Origin: Dryocola clanedunensis
GTDB taxonomy: Bacteria > Pseudomonadota > Gammaproteobacteria > Enterobacterales > Enterobacteriaceae
Direction: 5' to 3' (one strand)
Assembly: GCF_025215155.1 (NCBI RefSeq)
Contig: NZ_JALHAM010000112.1
Length of the DNA stretch: 64,000 nucleotides
The position numbers and the translations under genes are program-made. Under the pieces are notes generated by a model, which saw only the letters and a program-made list of their open reading frames with translations, had not been told where the DNA came from and did no database searches. Within the stretch, counting starts at the first letter, position 1. Every line of letters starts with the position of its first letter. Below are positions 18,170 to 27,418 of this stretch, in pieces.

Positions 18170-18751
18170 TTAAGCCTTAACCATCTCTTTTTCAATAAGC
18201 TGGATCAGGATGTGGATCACTTTGATGTGAATTTCCTGAATGCGATCCGCATAGCCGAAATGCGGCACACGAATTTCGATATCCGCCGTACCCGCCATTT
18301 TGCCGCCGTCTTTGCCGGTCAGCGTAATGACTTTCATGCCCTTCTCACGCGCCGCTTCAATCGCCTTGATGACGTTTGCGGAGTTGCCGGAGGTAGAGAT
18401 ACCCAGCAGCACGTCGCCCTCACGGCCAACCGCTTCCAGATAGCGGGAGAAGATGTAGTCGTAACCGAAGTCGTTGCTCACGCAGGAGATGTGGCTGACG
18501 TCAGAAATCGCAATCGCCGGGTAGCCCGGACGGTTTTCGCGATAGCGGCCCGTCAGCTCTTCTGCAAAGTGCATCGCGTCGCAGTGGGAGCCACCGTTGC
18601 CGCAGGAGAGCACTTTACCGCCGGCCTTAAAGCTGTCCGCCAGCAGCACAGCTGCACGCTGAATAGCATGAATATTGGCGTCATCTTTCAGGAAGTTAGC
18701 CAGCGTCTCGGCGGCTTCATTCAATTCGTTACGAATAAGATCCTGGTACAT
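18170..18751 (-). CDS. gmhA: D-sedoheptulose 7-phosphate isomerase
   Basis: First step of ADP-heptose synthesis for the LPS inner core (also lpcA). 193 residues. SIS-domain protein with CGNGGSHCDAMHFAEELTGRY near residues 50-70 and LLGISTSGNSANVIKA near 117-132, which bind the sugar phosphate. Nearly identical to E. coli through the C-terminal IQEIHIKVIHILIQLIEKE. Divergent from fadE. Confidence 0.97.
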   Translation of the reverse strand: MYQDLIRNELNEAAETLANFLKDDANIHAIQRAAVLLADSFKAGGKVLSCGNGGSHCDAMHFAEELTGRYRENRPGYPAIAISDVSHISCVSNDFGYDYIFSRYLEAVGREGDVLLGISTSGNSANVIKAIEAAREKGMKVITLTGKDGGKMAGTADIEIRVPHFGYADRIQEIHIKVIHILIQLIEKEMVKA

Positions 18752-18928
18752 GAGGATATCCTTCAGTATTTATTGATTGAGTAAACCCATGCAGTTTACC
18801 GGATAGCGCGAGAAGCGCCATATCCTCCTGCTTTTGGATGTCAGCGCGGCAACAATGTGAGCCAGGTTGTAATTATTTTGTAAACACATTGATAAAAAAA
18901 TGCACATACACTAAAACCAATACATCAC

Positions 18929-18945
18929 AAGTGGTCAGACCTCCT
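18929..18945. promoter_or_regulatory. FadR operator of fadE
   Basis: AAGTGGTCAGACCTCCT contains the invariant TGGTCAGACC core of the FadR consensus, 22 bp before the fadE ATG. FadR represses beta-oxidation genes unless long-chain acyl-CoA is present. Confidence 0.8.
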
Positions 18946-18966
18946 ACAAGCAAGGGAGCTTTCGTT

Positions 18967-21411
18967 ATGTTGATTTTGAGTGTTGTTGCAACCGTTGTTC
19001 TCCTCGGTGTGCTGTTTTATCACCAGGTCAATCTGCTGCTGAGCAGCGCCCTCCTCCTCGCGTGGACGGCGGCCCTTGGTTTTACCGGTATCTGGTCCTT
19101 CTGGGTGCTGGTGCCGCTGGCCATTATTCTGTTACCGCTGGTCTTTACCCCGCTGCGTAAATCGCTGATTTCAGCACCGGTGTTCAAGGGCTTCCGTAAG
19201 GTGATGCCGCCGATGTCCCGCACTGAAAAAGAAGCGATCGACGCGGGCACCACCTGGTGGGAAGGCGATCTGTTCCGTGGCAAACCGGACTGGGAAAAGC
19301 TGCATAACTACCCGCAGCCTAAGCTGACAGCCGAAGAGCAGGCGTTTATTGACGGCCCGGTTGAAGAAGCCTGCCGCATGGCAAACGACTTCCAGATTAC
19401 CCACGAGCTGGCCGATCTGCCGCCGGAGCTGTGGGCGTACCTGAAAGAGCATCGCTTCTTTGCGATGATCATCAAGAAAGAGTACGGCGGGCTGGAGTTT
19501 TCGGCTTACGCCCAGGCTCGCGTGCTGCAAAAGCTTTCCGGCGTCTCGGGGATCCTCGCGATCACCGTCGGCGTGCCTAACTCTTTAGGCCCGGGCGAGC
19601 TGCTTCAGCACTACGGTACCGAAGAGCAAAAAGATCACTATCTGCCCCGTCTGGCACGCGGCCAGGAGATCCCTTGCTTCGCGCTGACCAGCCCGGAAGC
19701 GGGTTCCGATGCGGGTGCCATCCCTGATATCGGCGTCGTCTGCATGGGCGAATGGCAGGGCCAGCAGGTGCTGGGCATGCGCCTGACGTGGAACAAGCGC
19801 TATATTACGCTGGCACCTATCGCTACCGTTCTGGGGCTGGCCTTTAAGCTGTCTGACCCGGACCATCTGCTGGGTGACGAAGAAGAACTGGGCATTACCT
19901 GCGCGCTGATCCCGACCCATACCCCTGGCGTTGAAATCGGCAAACGTCACTTCCCGCTCAACGTTCCGTTCCAGAACGGCCCAACGCGCGGCAACGATAT
20001 CTTCGTGCCGATCGATTACATCATCGGCGGCCCGAAAATGGCCGGCCAGGGCTGGCGCATGCTGGTTGAGTGCCTGTCCGTGGGGCGCGGCATCACCCTG
20101 CCGTCGAATGCGACCGGTGGCCTGAAATCTGTTGCTATGGCGACCGGGGCGTATGCACACATTCGCCGCCAGTTCAGAATCTCTATCGGTAAGATGGAAG
20201 GGATTGAAGAGCCGCTGGCGCGTATTGCGGGTAACGCCTACGTAATGGATGCGGCTGCATCACTCATCACCTACGGCATCGTGCTGGGCGAAAAACCAGC
20301 GGTGCTTTCTGCGATTGTGAAGTATCACTGTACCCACCGCGGTCAGCGCTCCATTCTCGACGCGATGGATATCCTCGGCGGGAAAGGCATCATGCTGGGT
20401 GACTCCAACTTTGCGGCCCGTGCCTACCAGGGCGCACCTATCGCCATTACGGTAGAAGGCGCAAACATTCTCACCCGCAGCATGATTATCTTCGGCCAGG
20501 GAGCCATTCGCTGCCACCCTTATGTGCTCGAAGAGATGGCGGCGGCACAGACCAACGACGTTAACGCTTTCGACAAGCTGCTGTTCAAACACATCGGCCA
20601 CGTGGGCAGCAACAAGATGCGCAGCCTGTGGCTGGGCCTGACCAACGGCTTAACCAGCGCCACGCCAACCCGTGACGCCACCAAACGTTATTACCAGCAT
20701 CTGAACCGCCTGAGCGCCAACCTGGCGCTGCTGTCTGATGTTTCTATGGCGGTGCTGGGCGGCAGCCTGAAGCGTCGCGAACGCATCTCCGCCCGTCTGG
20801 GCGATGTGCTGAGCCAGCTGTATCTGGCCTCTGCGGTGCTGAAACGCTACGACGATGAAGGCCGTAACGAGGCGGATCTGCCGCTGGTTCACTGGGGCGT
20901 GCAGGATGCGCTGTTCCAGGCAGAGCAGGCGATTGACGATCTGCTGCGCAACTTCCCGAACGGCTTTATTGCCGGGGCAATGCGCCTGGTTATCTTCCCG
21001 CTCGGCCGCCGTTACGATGCGCCGTCCGACAGACTTGATCACCAGCTGGCGAAAATCATGCAGGTGCCTTCAGCAACGCGCTCTCGTATTGGCCGCGGCC
21101 AGTATCTGACGCCGAGCGAGCACAATCCGGCCGGTCTGCTGGAGCAGGCGCTGCTTGATGTGATGGCCGCCGAGCCAATCCATCTGCGCGTGTGTAAAGA
21201 GATTGGCCACAATCTGCCGTTCACCCGCCTGGACGAACAGGCGAAACAGTGGCTGGCAGAGGGTAAAATCAACGCGGAAGAAGCGGCTATTCTCACCACC
21301 GCCGAAACCAGCCGCCTGCGCAGTATTAACGTCGATGAGTTCGAACCAGAGGAGCTGGCGACTAAGCCGGTAAAGCTGCCAGAGAAACATCGCAAGGTTG
21401 AAGCAGCTTAA
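18967..21411 (+). CDS. fadE: acyl-CoA dehydrogenase FadE
   Basis: FAD-dependent first oxidation of fatty acyl-CoA to trans-2-enoyl-CoA. Start at ATG 18967 (GGGAG 8 nt upstream) gives 814 residues, exactly the E. coli length; an upstream in-frame start would add 43 residues and run through the FadR site. Hydrophobic N-terminus (about residues 1-55, two membrane-associated helices), then the dehydrogenase domains: CFALTSPEAGSDAGAI near 240, YITLAPIA, and the long C-terminal extension of the bacterial FadE class. Confidence 0.97.
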   Translation: MLILSVVATVVLLGVLFYHQVNLLLSSALLLAWTAALGFTGIWSFWVLVPLAIILLPLVFTPLRKSLISAPVFKGFRKVMPPMSRTEKEAIDAGTTWWEGDLFRGKPDWEKLHNYPQPKLTAEEQAFIDGPVEEACRMANDFQITHELADLPPELWAYLKEHRFFAMIIKKEYGGLEFSAYAQARVLQKLSGVSGILAITVGVPNSLGPGELLQHYGTEEQKDHYLPRLARGQEIPCFALTSPEAGSDAGAIPDIGVVCMGEWQGQQVLGMRLTWNKRYITLAPIATVLGLAFKLSDPDHLLGDEEELGITCALIPTHTPGVEIGKRHFPLNVPFQNGPTRGNDIFVPIDYIIGGPKMAGQGWRMLVECLSVGRGITLPSNATGGLKSVAMATGAYAHIRRQFRISIGKMEGIEEPLARIAGNAYVMDAAASLITYGIVLGEKPAVLSAIVKYHCTHRGQRSILDAMDILGGKGIMLGDSNFAARAYQGAPIAITVEGANILTRSMIIFGQGAIRCHPYVLEEMAAAQTNDVNAFDKLLFKHIGHVGSNKMRSLWLGLTNGLTSATPTRDATKRYYQHLNRLSANLALLSDVSMAVLGGSLKRRERISARLGDVLSQLYLASAVLKRYDDEGRNEADLPLVHWGVQDALFQAEQAIDDLLRNFPNGFIAGAMRLVIFPLGRRYDAPSDRLDHQLAKIMQVPSATRSRIGRGQYLTPSEHNPAGLLEQALLDVMAAEPIHLRVCKEIGHNLPFTRLDEQAKQWLAEGKINAEEAAILTTAETSRLRSINVDEFEPEELATKPVKLPEKHRKVEAA

Positions 21412-21424
21412 TTAGCCTGAAGTT

Positions 21425-21450
21425 AAAAAACCCCGTTCGCGGGGTTTTTT
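21425..21450 (+). terminator. fadE terminator
   Basis: Stem AAAACCCCG / CGGGGTTTT with a short loop and a T-run 13 bp after the fadE stop. Confidence 0.85.
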
Positions 21451-21469
21451 ATTGCTAAAAGATCGTCAA

Positions 21470-21499
21470 GGGTGGATGGCGCTGACGCTAATCCACCCT
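21470..21499. repeat. REP palindrome
   Basis: GGGTGGATGGCGCTGACGC followed by ATCCACCC: REP-type stem between fadE and yafV. In K-12 the lysozyme-inhibitor gene ivy lies at this place; it is absent here. Confidence 0.65.
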
Positions 21500-21590
21500 A
21501 CAAAACCTGACCTCCATTCTTTGCCATTAACAAAAAGCCGCATTTCTCATGCTACAGTGAAGAGATACTGACTCTGATGGGATCACGATT

Positions 21591-22358
21591 GTGTCTGGCT
21601 TGAAAATTACCCTACTGCAACAGCCGCTGGTCTGGATGGACGGCGCCGCCAATCTGCGCCATTTCGACGTGCTGCTCGACGGCATTCATGGCCGCGATCT
21701 GATTATTCTGCCCGAAATGTTCACCACTGGTTTCGCGATGGAGGCGGCAAAACAGTCGCTGGCGGAAGAGGTGGTGATCGACTGGATGCAATTTAAAGCC
21801 CAGCAGACGCAGGCGATGATCGCGGGCAGCGCGGCGCTGCAAACCGAGCGCGGCCCGGTAAACCGTTTTCTGCTTGTCCAGCCGGATGGCAAGGTGCATT
21901 TCTACGATAAGCGCCACCTCTTCCGCATGGCCGATGAGCACCATCACTACCAGGCGGGCGAAGAGCGGGTGATTGTGGAGTGGCGCGGCTGGCGCATTCT
22001 TCCGATGGTCTGCTACGACCTGCGCTTCCCGGTCTGGTCACGCAACCGCAACGATTACGATCTGGCGCTGTACGTCGCCAACTGGCCCGCGCCACGCTCC
22101 CTGCACTGGCAGAGCCTGCTGGTAGCGCGTGCGATTGAAAACCAGGCGTACGTAGCAGGCTGCAACCGCGTAGGCACGGATGGCAACGGCCACCACTATC
22201 GCGGCGACAGCAAAATTATCAATCCACAGGGTGAGATCGTCGCCAGCGCCGATGCTCATCAGGCCACGCGTCTGGATGCGGATTTATCGCTGGTCGCCCT
22301 GCAGGAGTACCGGGAGAAATTCCCGGCCTGGCAGGATGCGGATCCGTTTAGTTTATAG
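21591..22358 (+). CDS. yafV: omega-amidase YafV (nitrilase superfamily)
   Basis: Carbon-nitrogen hydrolase that deamidates 2-oxoglutaramate-type omega-amides; the cytoplasmic omega-amidase of E. coli. 255 residues from the GTG at 21591. Nitrilase Glu-Lys-Cys triad visible at E42 (LPEMFTTG), K107 (YDKRHLF) and C141 (VCYDLRFP). Monocistronic. The product class is generic amide repair and is not evidently tied to the ureide island that follows. Confidence 0.93.
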   Translation: MSGLKITLLQQPLVWMDGAANLRHFDVLLDGIHGRDLIILPEMFTTGFAMEAAKQSLAEEVVIDWMQFKAQQTQAMIAGSAALQTERGPVNRFLLVQPDGKVHFYDKRHLFRMADEHHHYQAGEERVIVEWRGWRILPMVCYDLRFPVWSRNRNDYDLALYVANWPAPRSLHWQSLLVARAIENQAYVAGCNRVGTDGNGHHYRGDSKIINPQGEIVASADAHQATRLDADLSLVALQEYREKFPAWQDADPFSL

Positions 22359-22361
22359 TCT

Positions 22362-22410
22362 GTTTCCCCTCACCCTACCCTCTCCCCAAAGGGGGGAGAG
22401 GGCCGGGGTG
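22362..22410. repeat. palindromic intergenic repeat (CCCTCACCC family)
   Basis: TTTCCCCTCACCC... and its inverse GGGTGAGGGGGGAAA form a long stem between the convergent yafV and the GGT-family gene. Same family as 8764-8845. May terminate both genes. Confidence 0.7.
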
Positions 22411-22421
22411 AGGGGGGAAAC

Positions 22422-24023
22422 TCAATAAACCAGCGCCTGCCCGTCCTTACGGCTCTCGGTCGCGGCGATGTAATGCCCTTCCGGCGCACGAACGATGATC
22501 TGCGCACCACCAAAGTTATAGGCCTGCAGCGGATCCTCGACTGTAACGGTGTGCCCGCGCTCACGCAGCGCAGCGATGGTATTACGATCCATTGTCGACT
22601 CCACCACCACTTCCCTGCCCTGTACCACTCGCCAGCGCGGCGCATCTATAGCCGCCTGCGGGTTCTGCTTGTGCAGCATGATGCGAATGGCCATCTGTAG
22701 ATGCCCCTGAGCCTGCATCGGCCCGCCCATGACCCCAAACGACATCAGCGGCTGTCCGTCTTTATCCAGCGCGAACGCCGGGATAATGGTATGGAAAGGA
22801 CGCTTGCTGCCCGCCACGCAGTTAGGGTGATTTTTGTCGGTCACGAAGCCCGCGCCGCGGTTTTGCAGGCTGATACCGGTGCCTGGTACGACCACGCCCG
22901 AGCCGAAGCCCATAAAGTTCGACTGAATAAACGACACCATCATGCCGCTGGCGTCGGCGGTAGAGAGGTATACCGTGCCGCTCTGGGTCGGTGAGCCATA
23001 GGTGAAGTCGCTCGCCTTATCCGGGTCAATGAGCGCCGCCCGCAGCTTGAGATATTCGTCGCTTAACAGATGTTTTGCCGCGAACTCCATGTGATCTTCA
23101 TCGGCAACGTAGCGGTCCAGGTCGGCCAGCGCCAGCTTCATCGCTTCGATGGACAAGTGCAGCGTTTCTATTGAATCCGGGCCGTAGCGGCCAATATCCC
23201 ACTGCTCCAGGATGCCCAGCGCAATCAGCGTGGCGATACCCTGTCCGTTTGGCGGCAGTTCCTGCACCGAGCCGCCCGCAAAGTCTTTCGACAGCAGCGC
23301 CACCCAGTCGGCCTTATGGTTGGCTAAATCTTCTTTCGTCAGGTGCGCACCGTGCTCTTGCGCAAAAGCGGCAATTTTCTGTGCCAACTCGCCGTGATAG
23401 AAGGCCTCACCGTTGGTGGCCGCGATTTTTTCCAGCGTGTCGGCCTGCGCCGGGTTACGGAAAATCTCACCGATTTTCGGCGCTCTTCCTTCCGGTGCAA
23501 AGCATTCGCTGAAGCCCGGCTGGTCTTTCAATTTTTTGTAGCCGCGCTCCCAGAGCTGGCCTATGAGCGGCGAAACGGGGAAGCCGTTGCGGGCATAGTC
23601 AATTGCCGGTTGGGCAAGCGTCGTCAGCGGTAAAGTGCCAAAACGTTCGGCCAGCGCCACCCAGCCGGAGACCGCGCCCGGCACGGTTACCGCATCCCAG
23701 CCGGTTTCCGGCATCGTCGGGTGGTGCGCGAAATGGTCATGGTGCCAGGCTGCTGGCGCGCGGCCCGTTGCGTTCAGCGCATGGAGTTGTTTGCCGTCCC
23801 AGACTATCGCATAGGCATCGCTGCCGATGCCGCAGCCGGTTGGCTCGACGACCGTCAGGGCCATGGCGCTGGCAATCGCTGCATCGACGGCGTTGCCGCC
23901 CTGTAACAGCATACGCAGGCCCGCCTGGGCCGCCAGCGGCTGAGACGTCGTGACGGCGTTGCGCCCCATCATGGCCGGACGGTAAGAGGGATAGCCTACC
24001 TGAAAATCGAGTGAGTCTTTCAT
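22422..24023 (-). CDS. gamma-glutamyltransferase-family Ntn hydrolase, last gene of an ABC-importer operon
   Basis: 533 residues of the gamma-glutamyltranspeptidase family (autocleaved N-terminal nucleophile hydrolase). No signal peptide is visible, so it should act in the cytoplasm, unlike E. coli periplasmic Ggt. The expected processing site and Thr nucleophile is T350 in SGTVYLSTAD; the small subunit then reads SFIQSNFMGFGSGVVVPGTG. The E. coli glutamate-binding motifs are not obviously all kept, so the substrate may not be a gamma-glutamyl compound. Close architectural relative of HpxW (36427-38010) in this window. Sits 15 bp after a DppC-like permease in an operon with a GntR regulator: the layout recalls iaaA-gsiABCD (Ntn hydrolase plus glutathione importer), suggesting import followed by amide cleavage. 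Confidence 0.85.
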   Translation of the reverse strand: MKDSLDFQVGYPSYRPAMMGRNAVTTSQPLAAQAGLRMLLQGGNAVDAAIASAMALTVVEPTGCGIGSDAYAIVWDGKQLHALNATGRAPAAWHHDHFAHHPTMPETGWDAVTVPGAVSGWVALAERFGTLPLTTLAQPAIDYARNGFPVSPLIGQLWERGYKKLKDQPGFSECFAPEGRAPKIGEIFRNPAQADTLEKIAATNGEAFYHGELAQKIAAFAQEHGAHLTKEDLANHKADWVALLSKDFAGGSVQELPPNGQGIATLIALGILEQWDIGRYGPDSIETLHLSIEAMKLALADLDRYVADEDHMEFAAKHLLSDEYLKLRAALIDPDKASDFTYGSPTQSGTVYLSTADASGMMVSFIQSNFMGFGSGVVVPGTGISLQNRGAGFVTDKNHPNCVAGSKRPFHTIIPAFALDKDGQPLMSFGVMGGPMQAQGHLQMAIRIMLHKQNPQAAIDAPRWRVVQGREVVVESTMDRNTIAALRERGHTVTVEDPLQAYNFGGAQIIVRAPEGHYIAATESRKDGQALVY

Positions 24024-24038
24024 TACGTCTCCTGCATG

Positions 24039-24914
24039 TCAGTCATTGCGCGGGTCAAGCGCGTCGCGCAGCCCGTCACCTAATAAGTTAAAGCCTTGCA
24101 CCGTCAGAAAAATGGCGACGCCGGGGAAGATGGACATCCACGGGGCCTGCTCCAGAAAACCTTTCGCGGTATTGAGCATCGCGCCCCAGGAGGGGTTTGG
24201 CGGCTGCTGGCCAAGGCCGAGGAACGAGAGGCTCGCCTCGGTGATAATGGCAGCGGCAATCGCCAGCGTAGACTGCACCAGAATCGGGGACATCACGTTG
24301 GGCAGCACGTAGCGGATGATGATCCAGCGATCGGGCAGGCCGATCGCCCTTGCGCCGTCGATATACTCTTCATTACGGATAGCGATCACCTGTCCGCGAG
24401 TCAGACGCGCGAAGATCGGCATCGCCGACAGGCCAATGGCGATCATCGCATTGCTCAGGCTCGGGCCTAAAAAGGCCCCCAGCGCGATGGCCATGATCAG
24501 GAACGGACAGGCCAGTAGCGCCTCGATGAAGCGCGAGATCACCCCATCCCACATCCCCTGAAAATAGCCCGCTATCAGCCCCAGCGGCACGCCGATAACC
24601 ACGGCAATCAGCACCGAAATACAGCCCGCCAGCAGCGACGTACGCGCGCCCCAGACGATGCGCGAAAGAATGTCGCGCCCAAGCTCATCCGTACCAAACC
24701 AGTAGAGTTCAGAGGGGGGCTTGCGCACCGCCAGGAAGTTGGCCTTCACCGGGTCAAAGGGGGCAATCCAGGGCGCGAGCAGCGCCACCAGGACAAACAC
24801 GGCAACAATGACCGCACCAATCATCGCGCTCTTGTTAGCGAGGAATTTTTTCAGCACGCGATTTGGCGCTTTGGGCAGCGCGACCGCCACGCCCGTTGTG
24901 GATAATTCAGCCAT
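24039..24914 (-). CDS. ABC importer permease, DppC/GsiD type
   Basis: 291 residues. An N-terminal soluble stretch and first helix (about 32-55), then a BPD-transport domain with five further helices. The EAA loop that contacts the ATPase reads EYIDGARAIGLPDRWIIIRYVLPN, and an oligopeptide-permease C signature ends in GDGLRDALDPR. Partner of the DppB-like permease 2 bp upstream. Member of the peptide/nickel/opine family; substrate unknown. Confidence 0.93.
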   Translation of the reverse strand: MAELSTTGVAVALPKAPNRVLKKFLANKSAMIGAVIVAVFVLVALLAPWIAPFDPVKANFLAVRKPPSELYWFGTDELGRDILSRIVWGARTSLLAGCISVLIAVVIGVPLGLIAGYFQGMWDGVISRFIEALLACPFLIMAIALGAFLGPSLSNAMIAIGLSAMPIFARLTRGQVIAIRNEEYIDGARAIGLPDRWIIIRYVLPNVMSPILVQSTLAIAAAIITEASLSFLGLGQQPPNPSWGAMLNTAKGFLEQAPWMSIFPGVAIFLTVQGFNLLGDGLRDALDPRND

Positions 24915-24916
24915 GA

Positions 24917-25858
24917 TCAGCTCCGCATTTTCGGGTTGATTAGGACGTAGAGCACGTCCGCCACCAGGTTCAACAGCAGGAAGCCAATCGCCACCACCAG
25001 CACAACGCCCTGCACCACGGCGTAATCGCGGTTAAAGACGGAGTCGACGATCATTTTGCCGAAGCCCGGGATGGTAAAGACCTGCTCGGTCAGTACCGCG
25101 CCGCCAAGCAGCTCGCCGAACAGCAGCGTGGTTAAGGTAATCACCGGCACCAGCGCGTTACGAAACGCATGCTTCAGGATCACGCGTTTGGGCAGCAGCC
25201 CTTTGGCGCGAGCGGTACGAATGTAATCGGCTTTCAGCACGGCAATCATCGACGCCCTGGTATGGCGCATCAACGTGGCCGCAAGTCCCGTCCCCAGCAC
25301 TAAAGCAGGCAGCAGCAGGGTGCGCAGGTTCATCAGCGCGTCCTCGCTGAAGGGGACAAAACCCGAGGCCGGCAGCCACTGAAGATTGACTGAAAAGACG
25401 AGGATCAGCAGGATGCCGAGCCAGAAGTGCGGCACCGAGATCCCCGAGATCGCCACGAAGTTAGTGCCGTGGTCGATCCAGCTATTCTTATGCACCGCCG
25501 CGACGATCCCCATGCTGATGCCCACCAGCAGCGCGATGATCATCGCCAGCAGCGACAGCTCAAGGGTCACCGGTAATTTGCTGGCAATCAGCGTGGTGAC
25601 CGGCTCATGGGTACGTAAGGAGATCCCCAGGTCACCCTGTAGCGCGCTGGTCAGCCAGTGAAAATACTGCACCGGGATCGGATCGTTAAGGTGCAGCTCT
25701 TCACGCAGCTGGGCGATCACCGCCGGGTCGCGCTCCTCCCCCGCCATGGCGATCAGCGGATCGCCCGGCAGGAGTTTTTGCAGGCCGAACACCATGACGC
25801 TGACGATAAGCAGCGTCGGTATGGCCAGCAGCAGGCGTTTGCAAATCAGTTCCAGCAT
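24917..25858 (-). CDS. ABC importer permease, DppB/GsiC type
   Basis: 313 residues, six predicted helices. Typical N-terminus (LICKRLLLAIPTLLIVSVMVF), a periplasmic loop with LLPGDPLIAMAGEERDPAVIAQLREEL and the EAA motif DYIRTARAKGLLPKRVILKHAFRNAL near 205-230. Forms the membrane heterodimer with the DppC-like protein. 22 bp after the binding-protein gene. Confidence 0.93.
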   Translation of the reverse strand: MLELICKRLLLAIPTLLIVSVMVFGLQKLLPGDPLIAMAGEERDPAVIAQLREELHLNDPIPVQYFHWLTSALQGDLGISLRTHEPVTTLIASKLPVTLELSLLAMIIALLVGISMGIVAAVHKNSWIDHGTNFVAISGISVPHFWLGILLILVFSVNLQWLPASGFVPFSEDALMNLRTLLLPALVLGTGLAATLMRHTRASMIAVLKADYIRTARAKGLLPKRVILKHAFRNALVPVITLTTLLFGELLGGAVLTEQVFTIPGFGKMIVDSVFNRDYAVVQGVVLVVAIGFLLLNLVADVLYVLINPKMRS

Positions 25859-25880
25859 GGTCTCTCCTCTCGCCCGTCGG

Positions 25881-27395
25881 TTAAGGTGCCAGCGTTAAAC
25901 CCGCCAGACGTACGATGCCGTCCGGGTAAGGTTTAAAGCCCTGCACTTTTTTGTTCAGCCCAAAGATGCGCGGCTCAAAGTAGAGATAGGCAATCGGCAT
26001 ATCGCTTTGCAGCTGCTTCACCACTTTGTCATACAGCGCCTGGCGCGTGGCCTGGTCGTTGCTCTGGCGGGCCTGGGTCAGCCATTCATCCACCTGCGAA
26101 TTGCTGTAGCGCCCGTCGTTGAGGTTGCCTTTGCTGTTGATGAACGCAAACAGGCTGCCGTCCGGATCCGGGCGTCCTGACCAGCCGGAGAGGCTGAGCT
26201 GGTAGTCGCCGCTCTGCTGACGGTCGAGCAGCGTGGCAAACTCGGTCATTTGCAGGTTGAGAGTAAAGCCCGCTTCGGCGGTCATCGCCTGCAGCACCTG
26301 GCCCACCTGCTGAGAGGTCGGGTTGTTCGGCACCAGCAGGGAGACGTTCAGCGGCGCGCTAATGCCCGCTTCTTTCAGCAGCGCTTTTGCTTTGTCGACA
26401 TCGCGAGGCGCAACGGGAAGTTTGACGTGGTAAGGGCTGACCGTGGACAGGCCCTGGTTTGACGGTGCGTAAAGCCCTTCAAACACCACCTGATTTAAGG
26501 CGTCGCGATCGATAGCCAGCGAGAAAGCTTCACGCACGCGGGCATCCCTGAACGGATCGTTTGCCGGGACTTTGCCGTTGTTAATGTTAAAGGTGATGCC
26601 CTGATAGCCAAGGCCGGTGACCTTCGCGAGGCTCAGCTTGCTGTCGGCCTCCACGGTTTTCACATCGCTTGCAGCAATTCCTTCAGTGACGTCCAGATCC
26701 CCGGCTCGCAGGTTAGCCAGACGGACGGATGCGTCCGGGATTGGCAGGAAAATCACCTTATCGAAGTGGTAGGCACCTTTGTTCCAGTAGTTATCAAAGC
26801 GCTTAAGGACGATGCGATCCTGTGAAACGCGGCTGTCGAACTGATACGGTCCGGAGCAGACTGGATGGGCGGCAAAATCCGCCTTCGCCGCGGCTTTCGG
26901 CGCCATCATCGCGCCGGCGCGGTCGGTCAGCTGGCTGAGCAGGGCTGCATCCGGCGATTTCAGGTGCAGCACAACCTGAGTTGGGCTTTTCACCTCTACG
27001 GATTCAACGGACGACAGATCGCTTTTACGCAGCGAACCCGGCATCGTCATAGCCCGGTCGAGGTTATATTTCACCGCTTCTGCATCAAACTTTTCGCCGT
27101 CGTGGAAGGTCACGCCCTCTCGCAGGTTCAGGGTCAGCGTTTTGCCTTCGTCACTCCACGCCCACTCTTTCGCCAGCCCCGGCACAACCTTGAGATTTTC
27201 GTCCACGTCCACCAGCCGGTCGCACATGGCTGCAAAGACAAAGCGGCCGTAATAGGTACGGGCCTGATGCGGATCGAGCATGTCCGGGTCGGCTCCTAAG
27301 CCAATGCGCAGCACGCTTTCGGCATAGGTCTGGGCGCTGGCTCCCAGCAACAACACACTTCCCAGGGTAGTCACCACTGCATTTCGCAATTTCAT
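25881..27395 (-). CDS. periplasmic solute-binding protein, family 5 (peptide/opine type)
   Basis: 504 residues with a clear signal peptide (cleavage after about residue 25, SAQTYA-ES). SBP_bac_5 family: VLRIGLGADPDMLDPHQ at the mature N-terminus, WAWSDEGKTLTLNLREGVTFHDG near 95-115, and DARVREAFSLAIDRDAL near 285. This subunit decides the imported substrate. The family covers di/oligopeptides, glutathione, nickel-chelates and opines, and the sequence alone does not resolve this. Confidence 0.92.
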   Translation of the reverse strand: MKLRNAVVTTLGSVLLLGASAQTYAESVLRIGLGADPDMLDPHQARTYYGRFVFAAMCDRLVDVDENLKVVPGLAKEWAWSDEGKTLTLNLREGVTFHDGEKFDAEAVKYNLDRAMTMPGSLRKSDLSSVESVEVKSPTQVVLHLKSPDAALLSQLTDRAGAMMAPKAAAKADFAAHPVCSGPYQFDSRVSQDRIVLKRFDNYWNKGAYHFDKVIFLPIPDASVRLANLRAGDLDVTEGIAASDVKTVEADSKLSLAKVTGLGYQGITFNINNGKVPANDPFRDARVREAFSLAIDRDALNQVVFEGLYAPSNQGLSTVSPYHVKLPVAPRDVDKAKALLKEAGISAPLNVSLLVPNNPTSQQVGQVLQAMTAEAGFTLNLQMTEFATLLDRQQSGDYQLSLSGWSGRPDPDGSLFAFINSKGNLNDGRYSNSQVDEWLTQARQSNDQATRQALYDKVVKQLQSDMPIAYLYFEPRIFGLNKKVQGFKPYPDGIVRLAGLTLAP

Positions 27396-27418
27396 TGTTA
27401 TTTTTCACTCCAGAGGGG

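Noticed and set aside
22422..24023. Classical periplasmic gamma-glutamyltranspeptidase (ggt)
   Set aside because: No signal peptide, closer motif agreement with HpxW-type members, and operon context with an importer.
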